DNA from: a methanogenic archaeon
Lineage (GTDB): Archaea; Thermoplasmatota; Thermoplasmata; Methanomassiliicoccales; Methanomethylophilaceae
Assembly: GCA_902787415.1 (NCBI GenBank)
Contig: CADAGG010000011.1
Coordinates: forward strand, 1 to 13,615
DNA length: 13,615 bases
Direction of reading: 5' to 3'
Shown here: one piece after another, positions 7,602 through 13,258 of the stretch
Numbering within the stretch: the stretch's first letter is position 1
Layout: each line of letters starts with the position of its first letter
Position numbers and translations under genes: made by a program
The notes under the pieces: model-generated
Database searches by the model: none
Told to the model about the DNA's origin: nothing
Seen by the model: the letters and a program-made list of their open reading frames with translations, nothing else

Positions 7602-7613
7602 TTTTTGAAAAAA
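7602..7613. terminator. T-tracts on both strands between tRNA-Gly and the minus-strand gene
   Basis: TTTTT (7602-7606) lies nine bases after the tRNA end and can terminate it. A6 (7608-7613) is a T6 tract on the minus strand, about 30 bases past the stop of the zinc-ribbon gene. These U-tract terminators without a hairpin are typical of archaea. Confidence 0.55.
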
Positions 7614-7641
7614 TCGAAATGGTTTGGAAGGGGTTTCGGCC

Positions 7642-8106
7642 TTACTGGGATTTCTGCCTTGCCTTGGCCTCGTTGATCCTGTCGATGAGGCCGTTCTCGT
7701 TGGCCTTGGCGAACCAGAGCTGGGCCACGGAGCAGTTCTGCTTGACGCCGTGCCCGCAGGAGTAGAGGATGCCGATGTTGTACATGGCGAAGGGCTCTCC
7801 CTGGTCGGCGGCCTTGTGCAGCCATATGAGGGCCTGCTCGAAGTCCTGGTGGACGATCTTGCCGGTCATGTAGCAGTTGCCGAGCTCGTACTGGGCGTTC
7901 ACGTCGCCGGCCTTGGCCTTCTCGTAGGTCTCCCTGAGCTCCTCGGGGATGACGGGCTCCTTGGGGGCCTCCTCCTTCTTCGCGGGGGGTCTGACCGAAG
8001 CGGTCTCGATCCTGCATCCGCAGTTCATGCAGAACCCGAACTCCTTCTCGTCGTTCAGTTGGATCTGCTCGCGGCATTCCGGACAGTTTACGGTGATGAG
8101 TGACAC
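7642..8106 (-). CDS. Zinc-ribbon plus Sel1-repeat (TPR-like) protein
   Basis: The 154-residue protein opens with a zinc ribbon (C8, C11, C26, C29) matching the CX2C...CX2C layout. A charged, proline-rich linker (about 38-55) follows. Then come two Sel1-like helical repeats at roughly 70-103 (AQYELGNCYMTGKIVHQDFEQA then LIWLHKAADQG) and 106-139 (FAMYNIGILYSCGHGVKQN then VAQLWFAKA). Such repeats act as protein-binding scaffolds; the partner is unknown. The start is GTG at 8106, which puts a minus-strand TATA-like TTTTTTATC about 25 bases upstream and implies a leaderless message. It is the only complete gene in the window ending in TAA. It diverges from the mtbC operon, which does not prove a shared job. 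Function unassigned. Confidence 0.8.
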   Translation of the reverse strand: MSLITVNCPECREQIQLNDEKEFGFCMNCGCRIETASVRPPAKKEEAPKEPVIPEELRETYEKAKAGDVNAQYELGNCYMTGKIVHQDFEQALIWLHKAADQGEPFAMYNIGILYSCGHGVKQNCSVAQLWFAKANENGLIDRINEAKARQKSQ

Positions 8107-8170
8107 GCATCCGCAACCGCATCACCGATAAAAAAGAGTGGCGCTGCAGGGTTGGATTGAGTATGTCTTA

Positions 8171-8190
8171 TTGGATGATTATACATCCAA
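8171..8190. repeat. Inverted repeat TTGGATG-N6-CATCCAA, candidate operator
   Basis: TTGGATG (8171-8177) and its perfect complement CATCCAA (8184-8190) flank ATTATA. This is the size of a dimeric helix-turn-helix regulator site. It lies about 180 bases before the most likely mtbC promoter and about 65 bases before the divergent minus-strand start. Confidence 0.45.
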
Positions 8191-8367
8191 CGCGGCTTTC
8201 GCCTTATTTGTCTTCCCTAGGCGGCGGAAGCCGTTTTCCGGACTGCAAATGCTATATAAAGTTAGCTGCGAACCTGGTTTGTTATTAGGATTATAGATAA
8301 AAATGAGGAGATGGGGTGCAACACATCGCATTTTCATAAAAACGGCAGCGGAGTATGATAACGTTGC

Positions 8368-8395
8368 TTTTATATACAGTTGGATACAACCCAAC
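8368..8395 (+). promoter_or_regulatory. mtbC promoter: TATA box with adjoining inverted repeat
   Basis: TTTTATATA (8368-8376) predicts transcription from about 8398. Starting three bases after it, GTTGG (8379-8383) and CCAAC (8391-8395) form an inverted repeat with a seven-base spacer, placed where a bound repressor would block polymerase. A second TATA-like element at 8400-8408 could drive an alternative start near 8430. Confidence 0.5.
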
Positions 8396-8430
8396 AATCA
8401 TTATATAGCATTAGCAGAATTTAAGGACTA

Positions 8431-8456
8431 ATTGGATTGCAAAATCCGATTGGAGG
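8431..8456 (+). promoter_or_regulatory. mtbC leader hairpin with GCAA tetraloop next to the ribosome binding site
   Basis: ATTGGATT (8431-8438), the loop GCAA (8439-8442) and AATCCGAT (8443-8450) form an eight-pair stem with one G-U pair, capped by a GNRA tetraloop. One base later comes the Shine-Dalgarno GGAGG (8452-8456), eight bases before ATG 8465. The site fits an RNA element tuning mtbC translation or mRNA stability. Confidence 0.5.
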
Positions 8457-8464
8457 AAAACAAA

Positions 8465-9112
8465 ATGGCATTTGAAGCAGAAAGCAAAGCTCTCTACGAT
8501 GCAATGGTAGCTGTCAAGCTCCCTGGCATCATCGATGCAGTCAACAAAGCAGACGCCGCCGGAATGGCCCCTACCGCCATCATCGACGCAATGTCCGCAG
8601 GAATGACCGAGGTCGGAGTTCTGTTCCAGAAGGGAAGGCTCTTCCTGCCCCACGTTCTTTCCGCAGCAGCAGGAATGAACAAGGCAATGGAGATCCTCGG
8701 CCCCAAGCTCGCAGCAGCAGGCGGATCCACCGAGAAGCTCGGAACCGCAGTCATGGGAACCGTTGAGGGAGATGTCCACGACATCGGAAAGTCCATCTGT
8801 TCCACCATGCTCCAGTGCGCCGGATTCGAGGTCCACGATCTCGGACGTGACGTACCTACCCAGAAATTCATCGATGAGATCAAGGGCGGCTGCAACTTCT
8901 GTGGAATGTCCGCTCTCATGACCACCACCATGACCGTCATGAAGACCATCATCGACATCACCAAGGAGCAGGGCCTCAGGGACAAAGTCACCATGATGGT
9001 CGGCGGAGCCCCCATCACCCAGGTCTACTGTGACAAGATCGGTGCAGACGTTTACGGAGAGACCGCAAACGAGACCACCGACAAGGCAAAGAAGATCGCA
9101 CAGGACGCTTGA
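8465..9112 (+). CDS. mtbC: Dimethylamine corrinoid protein MtbC
   Basis: This 215-residue cytoplasmic protein carries the corrinoid that receives a methyl group from dimethylamine via MtbB and passes it to a methylcorrinoid:CoM methyltransferase. Residues about 1-90 are the helical B12-binding cap (GMTEVGVLFQKGRLFLPHV). Residues 95-215 form the Rossmann cobalamin domain with the DxHxxG signature at D103, H105 and G108 (GDVHDIGKS), H105 being the expected lower cobalt ligand. ALMTTTMTVMKTIID and MMVGGAPIT are typical of methylamine corrinoid proteins. The ATG at 8465 is chosen over a TTG at 8432 because of the GGAGG eight bases before it. It lies 33 bases before mtbB, clearly one operon, and that neighbour is the main reason to call it MtbC rather than MtmC or MttC. 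Alanine codons favour GCA, unlike the housekeeping genes. Confidence 0.92.
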   Translation: MAFEAESKALYDAMVAVKLPGIIDAVNKADAAGMAPTAIIDAMSAGMTEVGVLFQKGRLFLPHVLSAAAGMNKAMEILGPKLAAAGGSTEKLGTAVMGTVEGDVHDIGKSICSTMLQCAGFEVHDLGRDVPTQKFIDEIKGGCNFCGMSALMTTTMTVMKTIIDITKEQGLRDKVTMMVGGAPITQVYCDKIGADVYGETANETTDKAKKIAQDA

Positions 9113-9114
9113 TT

Positions 9115-9138
9115 ACTCGTAAGAGTCTTATTGAGAGG
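9115..9138 (+). promoter_or_regulatory. mtbC-mtbB intercistronic mini-hairpin and mtbB ribosome binding site
   Basis: ACTC (9115-9118), GTAA (9119-9122) and GAGT (9123-9126) make a small GNRA-capped stem just after the mtbC stop. The Shine-Dalgarno GAGAGG (9133-9138) lies seven bases before the mtbB ATG. No terminator is visible, supporting cotranscription. Confidence 0.4.
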
Positions 9139-9145
9139 AATATAA

Positions 9146-10549
9146 ATGGCTAAAATCTACACCAGGTCCGGAGACGGACGCAGGATCGAGATGAGCAAAG
9201 AGGAGATCTTTGCAGACATCCAGGCCGGAACCGCAGACGCAGCAGACATCGGAACCATCCCCGCCCTCACCGACGACCAGATGGAGCACCTTGTCGACAT
9301 CATCGTCTGCCAGGACCGTGTCGTCGGAGTTGCACCCGGAGAGGAGGTCGTCATGACCTACGATATCGGTCAGCTCGACTTCACCGGTGACAACGGAAAC
9401 TCCGGAAACGGAGTCGACATGGGTAGGCTCGAGGCCGCTCTCCTCCACGAGAGGGCACTCGGAGCAGACACCTTCGAGCTTGCACACTCTGACTACTCTG
9501 TCAAGCCTGTCAAGCCCATCATCTCCATGGAGAAACAGACCATGGAGGAGATCCAGGATGTCATCGTTGCACCCTACTTCTACGGAGCAATGCCCAACAT
9601 GGGTCTCTACTACGCTCCCGACGGACCTTACCCCAACCCCGCAGACCTCATGAGGGAGTTCAAGATCGACGAGTCCATGGCCGCCTCCGAGGCAGCCGCT
9701 GAGCACGTCGCCAGGGATATCGAGTACGTCGCAACCCACCTTCAGGCAGCTGGATCCGATGGATTCAACTTCGACACCACTGGATCTGCAGGAGATGCAG
9801 ACTTCGTCGGAACCCTCAGGGGAGTCAAGCTCCTCAGGAAGGCATGCCCTGACGCATACATCAACGTCGGTGCAGCCGGAGAGTCCGTCATGGGTATCCA
9901 CGGAATGATCGACTTCGAGGGAACCATCTGCGCAGGTCTCTACCCCCACCAGCAGGCAAAGGTCGTCGCTGAGGCAGGAGCCAACGTCTTCGGAGCCGTC
10001 TGCAACACCAACACCAGCAAATCCCTCGCATGGAACCTCGCCAGGTCCGTCACCTTCATCAAGGCAGCCGTCGAGCAGTCCCCCATCCCCGTCCACGTCG
10101 ACATGGGTATGGGAGTCGGCGGAATCCCCATGAAGGAGACCCCTCCTGTAGACGCAGTCTCCAGGTGTAACAAGGCTATGGTCGAGATCGCCAAAGTCGA
10201 TGGAGTATAGGTTGGAGTGGGAGATCCCGTCGGAATGGACATCCCCCACCTCATGACCTCCGGTATGCAGGGAATCAGGACCTCTGGTGACCTCGTTGCC
10301 CGTATGATGTACGCAAAGAACATGAAGCTCGGCAAGGCAAAGGAGTACGTTGCAAAGAAGCTCGGACTCGACACCGTCGAGATCGCCGATGAGTGCATCA
10401 TGAGGGACCTCCGTGAGGAGCTCGGAATCGGAAGCTGCACTGGTATCCCCGGAGCACCCAGGGGTATCGCTGCCAAGATGAACATCGAGAAGCTGCTTGA
10501 CATCAAGATCAACAGCTGCGAACTGTTCAGGCGCCAGCTCAAGAACTGA
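9146..10549 (+). CDS. mtbB: Dimethylamine:corrinoid methyltransferase MtbB (pyrrolysine-containing)
   Basis: MtbB transfers a methyl group from dimethylamine to the cobalt(I) corrinoid of MtbC, releasing monomethylamine. Read through an in-frame TAG at 10208-10210, the gene encodes 467 residues with pyrrolysine at 355, matching the length and position known for Methanosarcina MtbB. The amber context DGV-Pyl-VGVGDP is family-like. Other recognisable segments include [85 protein letters not shown] and, near the end, [20 protein letters not shown]. The frame does not change across the TAG, and the downstream part is as conserved as the upstream, so this is not a pseudogene. It requires tRNA-Pyl and PylS, which are not in this window. 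The corrinoid activator RamA is also absent here. Confidence 0.97.
10208..10210 (+). other. In-frame amber codon read as pyrrolysine (Pyl355 of MtbB)
   Basis: TAG interrupts mtbB at codon 355 while the same frame continues to a TGA at 10547. In MtbB, MtmB and MttB families this codon is established as pyrrolysine, whose imine ring lies in the active site and is thought to present the methylamine for attack by the corrinoid. Confidence 0.96.
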
Positions 10550-10564
10550 TTCAAACACTTTCAC

Positions 10565-10608
10565 AGGGGGGTTGCAGCCCCCCTACAACTTTTGTTGGTG
10601 AATACCAA
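10565..10608 (+). promoter_or_regulatory. Hairpin cluster between mtbB and permease: terminator or attenuator
   Basis: A strong stem A-GGGGGG (10565-10571) with CCCCCC-T (10578-10584) and a TTGCAG loop follows the mtbB stop. Next, CAAC-TTTT-GTTG (10586-10597) can form a weak stem. TTGGT-GAAT-ACCAA (10595-10608) would alternatively pair over the permease ribosome site (GGTG, 10597-10600) and the A of its ATG. The last two are mutually exclusive. This could lower permease expression relative to mtbCB. Confidence 0.5.
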
Positions 10609-12053
10609 TGAGCGAAGGAAATGAGACTAGCCAGCTTCAGCGTACTGTAAGCTGGAAAGACGGAATGTTCGTGGCACTGGGCGTTCCCCTGCTTATCCTT
10701 CCCGGTCTTTACGATGTCGGCTCAATGATCTGGGCCCTCTGTATCTTCACCTGGACCGTGGGAGTTCTTCAGGGATTCGTTCAGAATATCGCTTACGCAG
10801 AGATGGTCACGACCTTCCCGCAGGCCACCGGCCTGCCGGGCTGCGCACAGGCTGTTTTCCAGTCTGACAGCGTGGCTCCAGGACAGATTGATAAAAGTAA
10901 ATTCATAGGTGCATTCGCATCCTGGTGTTATTGGTTCGCATGGACCCCCGTCGTGTACATCTTCTCGGGTCTCATCGTCGAATACATCACCGTCATGGGC
11001 GGATGGGAGCTCAGCGACATGCAGAACCTCGGCCTCAGCATGGCCGTCATCCTCGTGGTCGTCATCGGCATGTTCATCATGTCGTCCCGCGGACTCGAGG
11101 GCGGAGGAAAGCTCGCAATGGTCCTCGCCATCATCTCCCTCATCCCCATCATCATCATCCTCGTCGGAGACATCGGGAACTTCCAGTTCTCCAACATCTC
11201 CAACGCCTGGCACTTCCCCGTCGTCGGATACTCCGACATGATGTCCATCGTGCTGGTCCTCGGATGCTTCGGACTCGGACAGTGGTCCTCCTGCGCATGG
11301 GAGACCGCCGCTATCTACGGTCCCGAGTACAAGGACCCCGGAAGGGACACCCCCAAGGCACTCTTCAGCTGCGGACTTATCTGTCTGGCACTGTACTTCC
11401 TTGTGCCCTTCCTCATGTACGGTGAGATCGGTCAGGGCGGACTCGAGGCTGCTGGATACCACTCCCTCCACCCCATCGCCATCGATGCGTTCGGAGACGT
11501 CGGAGGAATGATCGCGCTGGTCGTTCTGATCATCGCCATGATCCTCATCATCCAGACCGGATACCTCGGATCCTCCAGGGCACTCCACTCCATGGCCATG
11601 GAAGGCAACCTTCCCGGCTGGTTCGGAAAGCTCAACGGACACGGCATGCCCGTCAACGCCATGCTCTTCGTATCGGCGTTCAACAGCATGCTGATGCTCG
11701 TCCTCTGCGTACTGCCCATGGCAGGAATCGACACCTCGGTCATGACCGTCCTGTCCGCATCCGCAATGGGATACGCCATCGCCAACTTCGTGGCACTCGC
11801 GGCATTCGTGAAGTCCAGAAGGGACCCCAAGTTCAAGGACCTCCCCAGGCCCTTCAAGGCCCCCGGATTCTACACCTATGTCGGCGCGTTCATGTGCTGC
11901 ATGCAGGTAGTCCTCCTGGTATGTCTCGTATACTGGAGCTACGTCGCATCCGGCAACTCCTACGTGCCCGCGGTCCTCGGAGTCGTCATCCTCCTGCTCT
12001 TCATCCCCATCTGGGTATGGGTGCAGAAGAAGGAAATGGCAGCATCCGCCTGA
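10608..12053 (+). CDS. APC-superfamily permease, probable methylamine transporter
   Basis: This 481-residue integral membrane protein has about twelve predicted hydrophobic segments (roughly 19-38, 40-60, 100-126, 142-160, 168-188, 209-230, 252-272, 298-318, 349-370, 377-400, 420-446, 453-472). The loop WETAAIYGPEYKDPGRDTPK (231-250) is the typical APC 'E...npgRdtPkA' signature after TM6, and AEMVTTFPQATGLPG (64-78) corresponds to the conserved TM2-3 loop of amino acid permeases. Substrate cannot be read from sequence; its position 58 bases after mtbB, and the known pairing of APC permeases with methylamine operons in Methanosarcina, make dimethylamine (or its cation) likely. A hairpin cluster precedes it and a strong terminator follows, so it is probably the last gene of the mtbCB unit. 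An amino acid transporter remains possible. Confidence 0.85.
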   Translation: MSEGNETSQLQRTVSWKDGMFVALGVPLLILPGLYDVGSMIWALCIFTWTVGVLQGFVQNIAYAEMVTTFPQATGLPGCAQAVFQSDSVAPGQIDKSKFIGAFASWCYWFAWTPVVYIFSGLIVEYITVMGGWELSDMQNLGLSMAVILVVVIGMFIMSSRGLEGGGKLAMVLAIISLIPIIIILVGDIGNFQFSNISNAWHFPVVGYSDMMSIVLVLGCFGLGQWSSCAWETAAIYGPEYKDPGRDTPKALFSCGLICLALYFLVPFLMYGEIGQGGLEAAGYHSLHPIAIDAFGDVGGMIALVVLIIAMILIIQTGYLGSSRALHSMAMEGNLPGWFGKLNGHGMPVNAMLFVSAFNSMLMLVLCVLPMAGIDTSVMTVLSASAMGYAIANFVALAAFVKSRRDPKFKDLPRPFKAPGFYTYVGAFMCCMQVVLLVCLVYWSYVASGNSYVPAVLGVVILLLFIPIWVWVQKKEMAASA

Positions 12054-12064
12054 AAACCATTCAA

Positions 12065-12120
12065 ACCGGGGGCAACCCCGGTACGGGGCGGGTCTCCCGC
12101 CCCGACCCTTCTCCGTTTTT
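12065..12120 (+). terminator. Tandem-hairpin terminator of the mtbCB-permease unit
   Basis: ACCGGGG-GCAA-CCCCGGT (12065-12082) has a GNRA loop. It is followed by CGGGGCGGG-TCT-CCCGCCCCG (12084-12104), a nine-pair stem. T5 follows at 12116-12120. This is the strongest terminator-like structure in the window. Confidence 0.75.
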
Positions 12121-12186
12121 AATTAACGGTCCTTTGGCCGAAACCGTGGTGTTCACCGATGCAAGTCTGGTGGACTGATTGGGCAT

Positions 12187-12831
12187 TCACTTTTTGAGCA
12201 GTCTGTCCACGAGCAGGACCATATCGTGCCCGTTCGAGGAGTAACCGTCCCCGCCTATGGACTTAACCCATTCCTCGGAGCAGGGTGCCCCTCCGAAGAG
12301 CTTCAGCGCCCGGCAGTCGAACTCCTCCATGGTCTCCACCAGCTTCTTCTGCGCGACGAGGGTGGTCGTCATGAGGGACGAAGCGCCCACCGCATCGGCA
12401 GAACTGTCGGAGATCGCTTTGACGAAATCCTCCGGGGAGACGTCGTTGCCGATGTCGATCACCTTGTAACGGGCGCCTCTCAGCATCGCCACGCACACGT
12501 TCTTCCCTATGTCGTGGATGTCCCCGGAGACCGTGCCCATCACGATGATGGCGCGGTAATGATCGGAAGTCCCCGTGTTCATCTCCTTGCTGAGGATCTC
12601 CATGGCCTCGTCCATGATCTTGGAAGCGAGGAGCACCTGCGGGAGGAAGAGCTCGCCGTCGTCGAAGCGGCGGCCGATGGTATCCATCCCTTTGGAGAGC
12701 CCGTCCGATATGATCTTCTCGGGTCCGATGCCTGCCGACAGCGCGGCCTCGAGCGTTCCCAAAACCCCGTCGAGATCAAGAGCCTCGAGGGCCCGTTTCA
12801 TGTCTTCAAGGAGAGATTCCGCATCCGGCAT
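12187..12831 (-). CDS. Methyltransferase corrinoid protein (MtbC/MttC-like) without adjacent methyltransferase
   Basis: The 214-residue protein has the helical B12-binding cap (GMDTIGRRFDDGELFLPQV, about 49-67). Its Rossmann cobalamin domain carries D104, H106 and G109 (GDIHDIGKNV), so the cobalt ligand is intact. ASSLMTTTLVAQKKLVETM and KLFGGAPCSEEWV are typical of methylamine and related corrinoid proteins. NVCVAMLRGA resembles NVCCAMLRGA of the partial corrinoid gene across the spacer, so the two are paralogues. The methyl donor is unknown: no methyltransferase is next to it, and its downstream neighbour is the convergent permease. It has less GCA/GGA-biased codons than mtbC, suggesting lower expression. 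The ATG at 12831 follows a minus-strand TATA-like box (TTATTATATAAC, near 12860-12870) by about 30 bases, so the leader is very short. No clear terminator is seen downstream. Confidence 0.85.
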   Translation of the reverse strand: MPDAESLLEDMKRALEALDLDGVLGTLEAALSAGIGPEKIISDGLSKGMDTIGRRFDDGELFLPQVLLASKIMDEAMEILSKEMNTGTSDHYRAIIVMGTVSGDIHDIGKNVCVAMLRGARYKVIDIGNDVSPEDFVKAISDSSADAVGASSLMTTTLVAQKKLVETMEEFDCRALKLFGGAPCSEEWVKSIGGDGYSSNGHDMVLLVDRLLKK

Positions 12832-13258
12832 CGGATCACGTTTTCAAATCCTTTTTATGTTATATAATAAAAATCCGTAAACGGCTATTAATCTAAACAC
12901 CGCTTTTTTCAATTTTTCTATATTGGTGAGATTGGTTTTTTCAATCATCATATTTAAGTCTAATCCATAAATTGCTTGGATGGATGTAAAATACCGTACT
13001 AATTATGCGTAATTTATTGATTAAATCATCAAAAATATTGATTTTGTTAATATTGACATCGTCAATAAATCCAATTAATCACCCACAATGAATAACTTTA
13101 TATAGAATTATTTTCACGTTTCAAAAAGTATAAATATATGATTTTTTCAAACCCGTGAATTCGGGAATAAATTTAAATAGAGACCAGGGAAATATCAATC
13201 TAACACGAAAAGGCCCGAGGCTGTGCCGCGGACTAAAACGTGCATGGAGGAAAAGACT
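12832..13258. promoter_or_regulatory. 427-base AT-rich divergent regulatory spacer between two corrinoid genes
   Basis: No credible gene is present. The minus-strand promoter lies near 12860-12870. On the plus strand three TATA-like boxes occur: TTTATATA (13097-13104), TATAAATATA (13130-13139) and TTTAAATA (13172-13179). Several inverted repeats are seen: GATTG-N7-CAATC (12930-12946), ATCCA-N9-TGGAT (12963-12981), TGATT-A-AATCA (13018-13028) and TATTGAC-ATC-GTCAATA (13051-13067). Base composition contrasts sharply with flanking genes. Confidence 0.55.
13172..13250 (+). promoter_or_regulatory. Promoter, GC-rich leader and ribosome binding site of the partial corrinoid gene
   Basis: TTTAAATA (13172-13179) predicts transcription from about 13201, giving a leader of nearly 60 bases. 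Within it CACG (13204-13207) can pair with CGTG (13239-13242), enclosing the GC-rich stretch 13212-13232, a clear island in otherwise AT-rich DNA. GGAGG (13246-13250) lies eight bases before ATG 13259. Confidence 0.45.

Larger units (their letters stand above)
8107..8464. promoter_or_regulatory. 358-base regulatory spacer upstream of mtbC
   Basis: No convincing gene is seen here. It holds the minus-strand promoter near 8126-8134; an inverted repeat at 8171-8190; a long imperfect hairpin at 8189-8235; and three plus-strand TATA-like boxes: CTATATAAA (8252-8260), TTTTATATA (8368-8376) and ATTATATAG (8400-8408). It also holds an inverted repeat just after the second box (8379-8395), a leader hairpin at 8431-8450 and a strong Shine-Dalgarno sequence. 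The element TTGGAT recurs five times in it. A 42-codon open frame (8303-8431) is discussed under findings. Confidence 0.6.

Noticed and set aside
8100..8288. 62-codon plus-strand frame in the mtbC spacer
   Set aside because: Starts antisense to the zinc-ribbon gene start, runs through inverted repeats, and shows no family similarity.
8179..8397. 72-codon minus-strand frame in the mtbC spacer
   Set aside because: Overlaps promoters and hairpins, no ribosome site, no recognisable domain.
10217..10549. Separate gene starting after the TAG
   Set aside because: It is the C-terminal part of MtbB in the same frame after the pyrrolysine codon, with no ribosome site of its own.
9128..10564. 478-codon minus-strand frame opposite mtbB
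   Set aside because: Shadow; MtbB is certain on the plus strand.
12832..13258. CRISPR array or mobile element end in the AT-rich spacer
   Set aside because: Repeats are short, different from one another and not regularly spaced; no transposase, target duplication or long terminal repeats are visible.
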